DNA from: Thiobacillus denitrificans
GTDB taxonomy: Bacteria; Pseudomonadota; Gammaproteobacteria; Burkholderiales; Thiobacillaceae
Length of the DNA stretch: 56,236 nt
Assembly (NCBI GenBank): GCA_020723405.1
Contig: DYIY01000019.1
Coordinates: 1 to 56,236 of the forward strand
Direction: 5' to 3'
Below, piece by piece: positions 1 through 7,592 of the stretch; the first letter of the stretch is position 1; each line of letters begins with the position of its first letter. Below the pieces are notes generated by a model. The model made no database searches. It saw nothing but the letters and a program-made list of their open reading frames with translations, and had not been told where the DNA came from. The position numbers were made by a program, and so were the translations under genes.

Positions 1-436
1 CTAACGTGTAGTAGCCGACACTTGTCGGCGTAAAAGTCTTATTGGACATGTCCGGTAAGCTGGGGCCATGCGATAACCTCCTGTTTTGTATATGTCACAC
101 TGTCCAATATCCTGGACGGCGCCCAAATTCCGACTTCTTCTGTCAACCATTCGGGTTTCCCGGGTTGCTGAACGTCAGCGCCTGCCTGTCTTGGGGTGAA
201 ACGATACAGCGCCCATTGGCGGAGACGCTAGCGAAATAGGAATGGGGATGGGTTGGGCAGAGCCTGCCAATCCCCTTGCCACGGGTTGGCCTGGCCGAGG
301 GATGGGATTGGGTGTTGGCTTCGTTTCGATGCCCGGCATCCTGCGCGGCAGGGCAGGTGTGGGGCGGGCCGAGCGCTGGTGACCTTGTGGGTCAGCCAGT
401 GCCTGGGCCTGGATTGCGTGTTTGGTTACTGCGGGA
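1..436. other. Intergenic edge region without a supported gene
   Basis: Short open frames exist here, but none has a ribosome binding site or a recognisable product. The region holds two symmetric elements: GCCGACA-CT-TGTCGGC (14-29), and TATTGGACA (40-48) facing TGTCCAATA (101-109); the first copy of that pair overlaps the 10-bp palindrome GGACATGTCC (44-53). These look like regulator sites for a gene beyond the left edge. From about 230 to 420 the sequence is G-rich low-complexity DNA following the ybiT stop codon. Confidence 0.5.
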
Positions 437-2056
437 TCATTCCAGGCCCTGACTGGCCAGATACCCCTCGTAATCGCCCTCATAAACCACGTGGCTGCCG
501 TCCAGCTTGAGTTCGATGATCTTGTTGGCCAGGGAGGACACGAACTGGCGGTCGTGGGAGACGAACACCAGGGTGCCGGTGAAGGCGTCCAGACCGTTGT
601 TCAGGGATTCGATGGATTCCATGTCCAGGTGGTTGGTGGGTTCGTCCATCAGCAGCACGTTGGGGCGGGTGAGCATGAGCTTGCCGAACAGCATGCGGCC
701 CTGCTCGCCGCCGGAGATGACCCGCACCGGTTTCTTCACTTCGTCGCCGGAGAAGAGCAGGCGGCCCAGGGTGCCGCGCACCAGGGTGATCAGGTCTTCG
801 CCGTCGTAGCCGCCGGCCCGCACCCATTCGGAAATCCAGTCGGTGAGGGACTTGTCGCTGTCGAAGTCGGCGGAGTGGTCCTGGGCAAAGTAGCCGGGCT
901 TGGCTTTTTCCGCCCATTTGACGCTGCCTTGCTGGGCTTGCAGTTCGCCCACCAGGAGCTTCAGCAGGGTGGTCTTGCCCACGCCGTTCTCGCCGATGAT
1001 GGCCACCCGGTCGCCGGCGGCGATGTGCACGTTGAGCTTGTTGATGACGTTCTGGCCGGGCTCGTAGCCGAAGCTCAGGTTCTCGATTTCCACGGCCAGG
1101 CGGTGCAGCTTTTCCTTTTCGTCGTAATCGAAGCGGATCCAGGGGTACTGGCGGCTGGAGGGCTTCACGTCCTCGGGCTTGATCTTGTCGATGAGCTTGA
1201 GACGGCTGGTGGCCTGCTTGGCCTTGGATTTGTTGGCCGAGAAGCGGCGCACGAAGTCCTGCAATTCGGCGACCCGTTCCTTGGCCTTGGCGTTGGCGGC
1301 GGACTGGCGTTCCCGGGCCTGGGTGGCGGCTTCCATGTAGTCGTCGTAGTTGCCCGGGTAGACCTTGAGGGTGCGGTAGTCCAGGTCGGCCATGTGGGTG
1401 CAGACCTGATTCAGGAAGTGCCGGTCGTGGGAGATGATGATCATGGTGGAGTCCCGGGCGTTGAGCACGTCCTCCAGCCAGCGGATGGTGTTGATGTCCA
1501 GGTTGTTGGTGGGTTCGTCCAGCAGCAGGATGTCCGGGTTGGCGAACAGCACCTGGGCCAGCAGCACCCGCAGTTTCCAGCCCGGCGCCACTTCGCGCAT
1601 GGGGCCGTTGTGCTTGTCCGAGGGGATGTCCAGGCCCAGCAGCAGTTCCCCGGCCCGGGCCTCGGCGTCGTAGCCGCCCATTTCGCCGAAGTGGGCCTCC
1701 AGTTCGGCGGCCCGCATGTAGTCCTCTTCCGTGGCCTCCGGGTTCATGTAGATGGCGTCTTTCTCGCGCATGCAGGCCCACAGTTGGGCGTGGCCCATGA
1801 GCACCACGTCGAGCACCCGCTCGTCTTCGAAGGCGAACTGGTCCTGGCGCAGGAAGGCCATGCGCTCGTGGGGGTCGATGGAGACGTTGCCGGCGGAGGG
1901 TTCCAGCACCCCGGCCAGGATCTTCATGAGGGTGGATTTGCCGCAGCCGTTGGCGCCGATGAGGCCGTAGCGGTTGCCGTCGCCGAATTTGACGTTGACG
2001 TTCTCGAACAGGGGCTTGGCGCCGAACTGGATGGTGAGGTTGGAAGCGGTGAGCAT
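437..2056 (-). CDS. ybiT: ABC-F family ATPase YbiT
   Basis: A soluble protein of 539 residues with two ABC ATPase domains and no membrane segments, the ABC-F architecture. Domain 1 has Walker [10 protein letters not shown] (about residues 34-42), the unusual signature region [13 protein letters not shown] and Walker [13 protein letters not shown]. Domain 2 has GENGVGKTT, the signature [10 protein letters not shown] and [12 protein letters not shown]. The charged linker between them matches the ABC-F linker. The [13 protein letters not shown] region and the [26 protein letters not shown] stretch are the pattern of Escherichia coli YbiT, which has about the same length. ABC-F proteins bind the ribosomal E site and modulate or rescue translation; the exact role of YbiT is unsettled. 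It is transcribed alone, divergent from the PmrA-boxed locus; its start lies 79 bp from that box. Confidence 0.95.
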   Translation of the reverse strand: MLTASNLTIQFGAKPLFENVNVKFGDGNRYGLIGANGCGKSTLMKILAGVLEPSAGNVSIDPHERMAFLRQDQFAFEDERVLDVVLMGHAQLWACMREKDAIYMNPEATEEDYMRAAELEAHFGEMGGYDAEARAGELLLGLDIPSDKHNGPMREVAPGWKLRVLLAQVLFANPDILLLDEPTNNLDINTIRWLEDVLNARDSTMIIISHDRHFLNQVCTHMADLDYRTLKVYPGNYDDYMEAATQARERQSAANAKAKERVAELQDFVRRFSANKSKAKQATSRLKLIDKIKPEDVKPSSRQYPWIRFDYDEKEKLHRLAVEIENLSFGYEPGQNVINKLNVHIAAGDRVAIIGENGVGKTTLLKLLVGELQAQQGSVKWAEKAKPGYFAQDHSADFDSDKSLTDWISEWVRAGGYDGEDLITLVRGTLGRLLFSGDEVKKPVRVISGGEQGRMLFGKLMLTRPNVLLMDEPTNHLDMESIESLNNGLDAFTGTLVFVSHDRQFVSSLANKIIELKLDGSHVVYEGDYEGYLASQGLE

Positions 2057-2134
2057 GGTAAAGCCTTGAAAAGACAGCCCGGCATTCTAACCCGGGGGCG
2101 GCGGTAGGTCCCCTCCGGTGCCGGCTGAAGCTGG

Positions 2135-2151
2135 CTTAAGGTTGTCTTAAG
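2135..2151 (+). promoter_or_regulatory. PmrA/QseB-type response regulator box
   Basis: CTTAAG-GTTGT-CTTAAG is a perfect direct repeat with 11-bp periodicity. It fits the known PmrA box YTTAAK-N5-YTTAAK used by OmpR-type regulators of the PmrA/QseB branch. A possible -10 (CAATAG, 2175-2180) follows, then the small ORF. A regulator of exactly this branch is encoded about 4.8 kb downstream in the same locus, so autologous control is likely. The small hairpin GTGGG-AAA-CCCAC directly follows the box. Confidence 0.75.
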
Positions 2152-2206
2152 GTGGGAAACCCACTGTGCCCTGGCAATAGGCAGGTTGGCAGCGAGGGCA
2201 TTGGGC

Positions 2207-2263
2207 ATGAATCTCCATCTGGACATCACGGGCATGGGCGGCACTGGCATCAGCGACCGCTGA
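2207..2263 (+). CDS. Candidate small peptide gene (18 aa) under the PmrA/QseB-type box
   Basis: Reads MNLHLDITGMGGTGISDR, then TGA. A purine-rich GCGAGGG lies about 9 nt upstream of the ATG and could serve as ribosome binding site. The ORF sits between a perfect PmrA/QseB-type box (2135-2151) and a strong intrinsic terminator (2284-2313), so box, peptide and terminator form a minimal transcription unit ahead of the thermostable-hemolysin operon. A second perfect hairpin (GCATCAGC-GACC-GCTGATGC, 2247-2266) spans the last codons and stop. No family is recognised. It could be a translated leader controlling read-through into the operon, a free small peptide, or a peptide substrate of the enzymes downstream. 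Coding is inferred from context only. Confidence 0.45.
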   Translation: MNLHLDITGMGGTGISDR

Positions 2264-2283
2264 TGCGGTGTTCCTTTCGTTTG

Positions 2284-2313
2284 ACCCGGCCGCTTTCGGG
2301 CGGCCGGGTTTTT
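2284..2313 (+). terminator. Intrinsic terminator after the small ORF
   Basis: ACCCGGCCGC and GCGGCCGGGT form a perfect 10-bp stem with a TTTCGG loop, followed by TTTTT and, a few bases on, TTTT. It lies 20 nt after the small-ORF stop and about 160 nt before the hemolysin-family start, so operon transcription from the upstream promoter must read through it or start afresh. Confidence 0.85.
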
Positions 2314-2442
2314 CCGTTTTCGCGCGCATATCGCCCCCCTCACCATGGCGCGGGGCGGAATTTGGCCGGGACGTCGCGCCAGTTCATTGGCCAACATCGC
2401 GCCCGAACGTGACACCGGGCACGTCCAACTGCCGTTTCTAGG

Positions 2443-2459
2443 TTTAAGTCTGCATTAAT
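2443..2459 (+). promoter_or_regulatory. Second, imperfect PmrA/QseB-type box
   Basis: TTTAAG-TCTGC-ATTAAT matches YTTAAK-N5-YTTAAK at every defined position except one (A instead of Y in the second half-site). It lies only 14 bp before the ATG of the hemolysin-family gene. At that distance it may overlap a core promoter or act on a very short leader. Confidence 0.45.
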
Positions 2460-2473
2460 CCCGGCGTCCCACC

Positions 2474-3097
2474 ATGGGCGCCATGTCAAGCGAACACGCA
2501 CTTTCCACCTGGTTGCGGAGCAGTGTCGCCCCGGGGCTTCCCGAGGCCCTGGCCATTCCCCACGATGCGCCCCGGCGGGCTGAGGCGGAAGCCTTCATCC
2601 GGGAAGTCTTTGCCGAGCGTTATGGGGCCCGGGTCGCCAGTTTCACGCCCCACCTCATGCTCCTGGAACGGCGGGGTGCGCCCCGGGCAGCAGCCGGCTG
2701 GCGCAGTGCGGCCACCGGCACCCTGTTTCTGGAGCGTTACCTGGATCAGCCGGCCGAGGCGCTCATCGCCCGTCTGGCCGGACGCCCGGTGCCCCGGGAC
2801 CGGGTGGTGGAAGTGGGCCATCTGGCCGCCCGGCGATCCGGCGAAGGCGCGCGCATGATCCTGACCCTGGCGCGGCACCTGGATCGTCTGGGCTACGAGT
2901 GGGTGATGTTCACCGCCACCGCCGAGCTCATCGGCATCTTCCGCAAACTGGGCCTGCCCCCCCTGGCCCTGGCCCCGGCTGATCCGGCCCGGCTCGGTGC
3001 GGCGGCGGGGGACTGGGGCCGCTACTACGAGACCCGGCCCATCGTGGTGGCCGGCCCCATCCATCTGGCCCGGGCCTGCCCGCTGGAAGCGGCATGA
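2474..3097 (+). CDS. Thermostable hemolysin family protein
   Basis: 207 residues, close to the usual length of the thermostable hemolysin (T_hemolysin) family, whose members have a GNAT/autoinducer-synthase-like fold. Visible family-like segments are AEAFIREVFAERYGA near the N-terminus, the central FLERYLDQPAE, VVEVGHLA and the C-terminal half with LGYEWVMFTATAELIGIFRKLGLPP. No signal peptide is evident. Despite the name, haemolysis is not implied; in many genomes this family is the first gene of a set with AMP-binding, haem-oxygenase-like and SDR genes, as here, which suggests an acyltransferase-like step in a small-molecule or lipid pathway. An alternative start is the ATG three codons later (2483); neither has a clear Shine-Dalgarno. 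The 198 bp before the next gene are non-coding. Confidence 0.82.
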   Translation: MGAMSSEHALSTWLRSSVAPGLPEALAIPHDAPRRAEAEAFIREVFAERYGARVASFTPHLMLLERRGAPRAAAGWRSAATGTLFLERYLDQPAEALIARLAGRPVPRDRVVEVGHLAARRSGEGARMILTLARHLDRLGYEWVMFTATAELIGIFRKLGLPPLALAPADPARLGAAAGDWGRYYETRPIVVAGPIHLARACPLEAA

Positions 3098-3295
3098 AGC
3101 ACGATGCCGGCAACGGCGGTTGAGCGTGCCTTTCCCCCTGAACCGCTCCATGGCTGCTGACGACTCCCCCCGCGACTGCACACACCCCGCAGGTGCGCCC
3201 GCTACCCACCCGCCGGCCCCTCCGGCCGGGCGCCTGCTTTTCGCCAGACCCCCGCACAGCCACGCCTGGGGGCGTGTCCAACAGAGGCATCAAGG

Positions 3296-4768
3296 GTGAA
3301 CGGCCCGGCGGTTTTCCAGGCCCTGACCGGCCGCGCCTTCGTCCTCCATGATGGCCGCCAGAGCTGGGATGCCAGCCAGGTCGCGGCAGCGGCCCGGGAT
3401 CTGGCGTCCGGGCTGGCGCCCGGCGCCGTGGTGGCGGTCCTGGCGGACAACGGGCCGGCCTGGGTAACGCTGGATCTGGCCTGTCTTGCGGCCGGGGCCG
3501 TGCATCTGCCCCTGCCGGCCTTTTTCACCCCCGCCCAGCTTCGCCATGCCTTGGACAGCGCCGGCGCGGGCGTGGCCTTCACCGACCGGCCGGAGGTCCT
3601 GGAAGCCCTGGACGGGGGCTTCGCGCGCCGGGGCGAGTGGCAAGGCCTGGTCCGCCTGGAACGGCGGGTGGCAGCGCCGGCCTTGCCGGCCGGCACGGCG
3701 AAGATTTCCTTTACTTCCGGCAGCACGGGGGCGCCCAAGGGGGTCTGCCTGCGGGCCGAGGGCCTGCTGTCCACCGCCAGTGCCCTGGTGAATGCCCTGG
3801 CGCCGGTACCCCTGGCGCGGCATCTGGCGGTTTTGCCCCTGGCGCTGTTGCTGGAGAACGTGGCCGGGGTGTACGCCCCTCTGCTGCGGGGCATGGGGGT
3901 GCATCTGCCGCCCCTGGCCAGTCTGGGCTGGCGGGGCATGGCCGGGTTCGATCCGGCGTTGCTGGATGCGGCGGTGCGCCAGACCCGGGTCCAGAGCCTG
4001 ATCCTGGTGCCGGAACTGCTCAAGGCCTGGTGCGGGCACCTGGCCGGAGGGGGCGGCCGGGGGCCGGACGGGGTCCGCTTCGTGGCGGTGGGCGGCGCTG
4101 CCTGCGCACCGCAAATGATCCAGGCCGCCCGGGCTCTGGGGGTGCCCGCCCACCAGGGCTATGGGCTCACCGAGTGCGGTTCCGTGGTCTGCCTGAACCT
4201 GCCCGGCCAGGATCAGCCGGACTCGGTGGGCCGGCCCCTGGCCCATGCCGCTCTGCATCTGGACGAGACGGGCGAGGTTCACGTGGCCACGCCGGCTTTC
4301 GCCGGTTATCTGGGGATGCCGGAGACGGCGGCCACGTCCTTCGCCACGGGGGATCTGGGCCGCCTGGACGATGCCGGCTGCCTGCATCTGGCGGGCCGGC
4401 GCAAACATCTGCTGATCACCGCCTTCGGCCGCAACGTGGCGCCGGAATGGCCGGAATCCCTGCTCAACGCCCAGCGGGAAGTGGCCCAGTCACTGGTCCT
4501 GGGGGAGGGCCGGCCCTATCTGGCCGCCTTGCTGGTGCCCCGGCCGGGCCTGGATGAAGCCGGTCTGGCGGCGGCGGTGGACCGCGTCAACGCGCAACTG
4601 CCCGACTACGCCCGCATCGGCGCCTGGCGGGCCGTTCCCCCCTTCACCCTGGCGGAAGGCCTGGCCACCGGCAACGGCCGGCCCATCCGCACCGCCATCA
4701 CCGCCCGTTACGGGACCTGGGCGGATGAACTGTATCGACTAAAGGAGAATGCCCATGACCTTCACTGA
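3296..4768 (+). CDS. AMP-binding (adenylate-forming) enzyme
   Basis: 490 residues from a GTG start; no earlier start lies in frame. It belongs to the ANL superfamily of acyl/aryl-CoA synthetases and adenylation domains that activate a carboxylate with ATP. Motifs in order: TSGSTGAPKG (A3, about residue 140), GYGLTECG (A5, about 286), TGDLGRLDDAGCLHLAGRRKHLL (A7/A8) and GRNVAPEWPE. In the C-terminal A10 region, where the catalytic lysine of NGK normally sits, the sequence is TGNGRPIRT, so lysine is replaced by arginine; this may reduce adenylation or shift the enzyme to the thioesterification half-reaction. There is no carrier-protein domain and no membrane segment. It overlaps the start of the next gene by 14 bp, indicating translational coupling. 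The substrate cannot be read from the sequence. Confidence 0.88.
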   Translation: MNGPAVFQALTGRAFVLHDGRQSWDASQVAAAARDLASGLAPGAVVAVLADNGPAWVTLDLACLAAGAVHLPLPAFFTPAQLRHALDSAGAGVAFTDRPEVLEALDGGFARRGEWQGLVRLERRVAAPALPAGTAKISFTSGSTGAPKGVCLRAEGLLSTASALVNALAPVPLARHLAVLPLALLLENVAGVYAPLLRGMGVHLPPLASLGWRGMAGFDPALLDAAVRQTRVQSLILVPELLKAWCGHLAGGGGRGPDGVRFVAVGGAACAPQMIQAARALGVPAHQGYGLTECGSVVCLNLPGQDQPDSVGRPLAHAALHLDETGEVHVATPAFAGYLGMPETAATSFATGDLGRLDDAGCLHLAGRRKHLLITAFGRNVAPEWPESLLNAQREVAQSLVLGEGRPYLAALLVPRPGLDEAGLAAAVDRVNAQLPDYARIGAWRAVPPFTLAEGLATGNGRPIRTAITARYGTWADELYRLKENAHDLH

Positions 4769-5423
4769 ACGCCTGACGGCGGCCACGTCCGCCGAACGGG
4801 GCCGGCTCCAATCCGCGCCGGCCATCCAGGCCGCTCTGGGCGGCCGGGCCAACCGCGCCCTCTACCTGGCCTTTCTGGGCCAGGCCTACCATCACGTGCG
4901 GCATACCACCCCCCTGCTCATGGCCCTGGGTTCGCGGCTGCCGGAGCGGTTGTCCTGGCTGTTGCACCCGGTGGCCGAATACATCGAAGAGGAAATCGGC
5001 CATGAACAGTGGATCCTGGACGACATCGCCGCTGCGGGGGGCGACCGGGAAGCCGCCCAACGGGCCGCGCCGGCCCTGGCCACGGAAGTGATGGTGGCCT
5101 ACGCCTATGACCAGGTGGCCCGGCGCAATCCGGTGGGGTTCTTCGGCATGGTCCACGTCCTGGAAGGCACCAGCGTGGCATTGGCCCTGCACGCTGCCGA
5201 CCGTCTGCAAGCGGACCTGGGACTGCCCGACGGGGCCTTCACCTACCTGCGTTCCCACGGCACCCTGGACCAGTCCCACACCCGCCACCTGGCCTCCCTG
5301 CTGGAGCGCATGTCTCCCGAGGACCAGGAGGAGGTGCTGCACGCGGCCCGGGCCTACTACCACCTTTACGGCGACGTGTTCCGCGCTCTGCCGGTGACGG
5401 ACAAGGAGACATCATGGAACTGA
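4755..5423 (+). CDS. Haem-oxygenase-like diiron oxidase family protein (iron-containing redox enzyme)
   Basis: 222 residues, all-helical, TenA/haem-oxygenase-like fold of the iron-containing redox enzyme (HDO) family, whose characterised members (for example UndA and SznF) use a labile diiron centre to oxidise fatty or amino acids. Candidate ligands are visible: the EYIEEEIGHEQW segment (about residues 75-86), glutamate in VHVLEGTS (about 137) and the C-terminal DQSHTRHL (about 172-179). The start at the second in-frame ATG (4755) is chosen because AAAGGAG lies 7 nt before it, whereas the ATG at 4749 is only 1 nt from that site. It overlaps the genes on both sides. Together with the AMP-binding and SDR neighbours it suggests oxidation of an activated or free acyl or amino acid substrate. 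TenA-like thiaminase is less likely. Confidence 0.82.
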   Translation: MTFTERLTAATSAERGRLQSAPAIQAALGGRANRALYLAFLGQAYHHVRHTTPLLMALGSRLPERLSWLLHPVAEYIEEEIGHEQWILDDIAAAGGDREAAQRAAPALATEVMVAYAYDQVARRNPVGFFGMVHVLEGTSVALALHAADRLQADLGLPDGAFTYLRSHGTLDQSHTRHLASLLERMSPEDQEEVLHAARAYYHLYGDVFRALPVTDKETSWN

Positions 5424-6268
5424 CCGGCGCGCGCATTCTCCTCACCGGCGCCAGCGGCGGCCTGGGCCAGGCGCTGGCCCGGGCCTTGGCCGAAGCCGGG
5501 GCGGACCTCTTCCTGCTGGGCCGTGACGCGGAACGTCTGGCCGCCCTGGTCCAGGATCTGGCCGGCACCGGGGCCCGCCTGCACTGTCTGGCCGTGGACC
5601 TGAACCAGCCGGGAACGGTGGAACAGGTGGCCGAGGCGGCCCGCCTGTTCGGCATCAACGTGTTGGTGAACAACGCGGGGATCAATGCCTTCGGCCTTTA
5701 CGCCGAGCAGGACTGGCGGCAGGCGGAAGCCGTGCTGGCCACCAACCTGCTGGTTCCCATGGCCCTGGTCCGGGCCCTGTTGCCCTGGCTGAGCCGCCAG
5801 CCCGCCGCCGCCATCCTCAACGTGGGGTCCACCTTCGGCAGCCTGCCCTTTCCCGGGTTTGCCGCCTACTCCGCCGCCAAGGCCGGTCTGCGCGGCTTTT
5901 CCCAGGCACTGCGGCGGGAACTGGCGGACAGCCGGGTGGAAGTGGTCTATGTGGCGCCACGGGCCATCCGCACCCCCCTCAACAGCGCGGCGGTCAACGC
6001 CTTGAACCGGGAACTGGGCAGCAAGGAGGATTCCCCCGCCCTGGCCGCCCGGCGCATCGTCGCCGCCCTGGCCGCCGGCCGGGCGGAAACCCACCTGGGA
6101 TTCCCGGAAGCCCTGTTTGCCCGCCTCAACGGGGCCCTACCCCGGCTCATCGACCGGGCCCTGGCCGGCAAGCTGCCCAGCATCCGCCGCCATGCCGGTG
6201 CAGACCGTCCGCTGCCGGCCGAACCCCTCTCCCAACCCCTCACCCAACCCGCCAGGAGCCTGCCATGA
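5414..6268 (+). CDS. Short-chain dehydrogenase/reductase (SDR)
   Basis: 284 residues, classical SDR with a Rossmann fold. The cofactor motif TGASGGLG is at residues 11-18, NNAG at 86-89, the active-site serine in NVGSTFGS (about 139) and the catalytic pair YSAAK (Tyr 152, Lys 156). GRD after the second strand (LLGRDAERL) suggests NADPH preference. A C-terminal extension of about 40 residues ends in a proline-rich stretch. An AAGGAG sequence precedes the ATG, which lies inside the end of the diiron oxidase gene, and the stop overlaps the next start (ATGATG). It probably oxidises or reduces a hydroxyl/keto group on the product of this operon; the substrate is unknown. Confidence 0.92.
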   Translation: MELTGARILLTGASGGLGQALARALAEAGADLFLLGRDAERLAALVQDLAGTGARLHCLAVDLNQPGTVEQVAEAARLFGINVLVNNAGINAFGLYAEQDWRQAEAVLATNLLVPMALVRALLPWLSRQPAAAILNVGSTFGSLPFPGFAAYSAAKAGLRGFSQALRRELADSRVEVVYVAPRAIRTPLNSAAVNALNRELGSKEDSPALAARRIVAALAAGRAETHLGFPEALFARLNGALPRLIDRALAGKLPSIRRHAGADRPLPAEPLSQPLTQPARSLP

Positions 6269-6909
6269 TGCCGCGCACCCTCACCCTTCTCCTTCTGTCC
6301 AGCCTGTGCGCCTGGGGTGCCCGGGCCGCTGACGAGACCCTCATCCAGCCCATCCAGGAAGAATGGGCCCTGGTCAAATACCAGGTTCCGGAGAAGCAGC
6401 AGGGAGAGCGCTACCACGACCTGGCCCGGCGTGCCGGCCGCCTGGCGGAAAGCCATCCCGGCTCGGCCGAGGCCCTCATCTGGGAGGGCATCGTCCTGTC
6501 CAGCGAAGCCGGCGCCAAGGGCGGATTGGGCGCCCTGTCCCTGGCCAAGGAGGCGCGGCAACGTTTTGAGGCGGCACTGAAACTGGACGAACGGGCCTTG
6601 CAGGGTTCGGCCTACACCAGCCTGGGTTCCCTCTACTACAAGGTGCCTGGCTGGCCCATCGGCTTCGGCGACAAGGCCAAGGCGGAAAACCTGCTGAAAA
6701 AAGCCCTGGCCATCAACCCGGACGGCATCGATGCCAATTTCTTCTACGCCGACTTCCTGACGGAGCAGGACCGCTACGCCGAGGCCCGCCGGCATCTGGA
6801 CACCGCCCTCAAGGCGGCCCCGCGCCCCGGGCGGGAGATGGCCGACAGCGGCCGGCGCCAGGAAATCCAGGCATTGCTGGCCAAGGTGCGCAAGAATCTG
6901 GAAAACTGA
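6265..6909 (+). CDS. Periplasmic TPR-containing protein
   Basis: 214 residues with a signal peptide (MMPRTLTLLLLSSLCAWGARA, cleavage near residue 21). The mature part is helical, with TPR-like units around ALIWEGIVLSSEAG, QRFEAALKLDERALQGSAYTSLGSLYYK, ENLLKKALAINPDGIDANFFYADFL and EARRHLDTALKAAP. Such repeats mediate protein contacts; no enzymatic motif is seen. The start overlaps the SDR stop by 4 bp and has AGGAG about 7 nt upstream. Its position between the metabolic genes and the sensor pair, and its periplasmic location, make it a candidate accessory factor for export or sensing of the operon product. That role is inference. Confidence 0.78.
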   Translation: MMPRTLTLLLLSSLCAWGARAADETLIQPIQEEWALVKYQVPEKQQGERYHDLARRAGRLAESHPGSAEALIWEGIVLSSEAGAKGGLGALSLAKEARQRFEAALKLDERALQGSAYTSLGSLYYKVPGWPIGFGDKAKAENLLKKALAINPDGIDANFFYADFLTEQDRYAEARRHLDTALKAAPRPGREMADSGRRQEIQALLAKVRKNLEN

Positions 6910-6932
6910 CGCGCTCCCGGAGCCTGGAAGCC

Positions 6933-7592
6933 ATGCGCATACTCCTCGTCGAAGACGATGCCCTGCTGGGTGATGGCACCCGGGCCGGCCTGCGCCTGGC
7001 CGGCTACGCCGTGGACTGGGCCCAGGACGGTGAAGCCGCCAGCGTGGCCCTGCGCGGCCAGAAATATGACGCCATCGTTCTGGACCTGGGTCTGCCCCGG
7101 CGGGACGGCCTGGCCCTGCTCAGGGAACTGCGCGGCAGGGACGTGCTCACGCCGGTACTCATCCTCACCGCCCGGGATACCCGGGAAGACAAGGTGGCCG
7201 GCCTGGATGCCGGCGCCGACGACTACCTGACCAAGCCCTTCGACCTGGAGGAGTTGCAGGCCCGCCTGCGCGCCCTGCTGCGCCGGGCCGGCGGTCCCCC
7301 GGCTGCCGCCCTGGCCCATGGTCCGGTGAGCATGGATCCCGCCGGCCGGCGGGTCCTTCGGGCCGGCCAGCCGGTGGCCCTGTCGGCCCGGGAGTTCACC
7401 CTGCTCCACGATCTGCTTGCCCACAAGGGGCGCATCCGCTCCAAGTCGGAGTTGGAGGAGAGTCTCTACGCCTGGGGTGAGGAGATCGAGAGCAACACGG
7501 TGGAGGTCTACATCCACCATCTGCGCAAGAAGCTGGGCGCCGATTTCATCCGTACCGTGCGGGGCCTGGGCTACGTGGTAGGGGAAAGCTGA
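6933..7592 (+). CDS. OmpR-family response regulator, QseB/PmrA branch
   Basis: 219 residues. The receiver domain carries acidic residues 7-9 (VEDD), phospho-acceptor Asp 51 (VLDLGLP) and lysine in TKPFD (about 101). The C-terminal winged helix has REFTLLHDLLAHKGRIRSKSELEESLYAW and the end motif VEVYIHHLRKKLG...IRTVRGLGYVVG, typical of the QseB/PmrA/TctD group. Members of this group bind direct TTAA-containing half-sites spaced by 11 bp, and exactly such a site opens this locus at 2135-2151. It is followed by its histidine kinase with a 4-bp overlap and preceded by a 23-bp gap, so it probably belongs to the same operon. Confidence 0.94.
   Translation: MRILLVEDDALLGDGTRAGLRLAGYAVDWAQDGEAASVALRGQKYDAIVLDLGLPRRDGLALLRELRGRDVLTPVLILTARDTREDKVAGLDAGADDYLTKPFDLEELQARLRALLRRAGGPPAAALAHGPVSMDPAGRRVLRAGQPVALSAREFTLLHDLLAHKGRIRSKSELEESLYAWGEEIESNTVEVYIHHLRKKLGADFIRTVRGLGYVVGES

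Noticed and set aside
8-20. NifA site at the left edge (TGT...ACA)
   Set aside because: The spacer between TGT and ACA is 8 bp, not 10, and no sigma-54 promoter follows.
42-510. Short forward frames of 65 and 85 codons at the left edge
   Set aside because: No ribosome binding site, no recognisable product, unusual composition; one runs into the 3' end of ybiT.
422-2107. 561-residue open frame antisense to ybiT
   Set aside because: It is the mirror of a well-conserved ABC-F gene in GC-rich DNA; its composition (Val, Gly, His, Gln-rich) matches an antisense shadow and no domain is seen.
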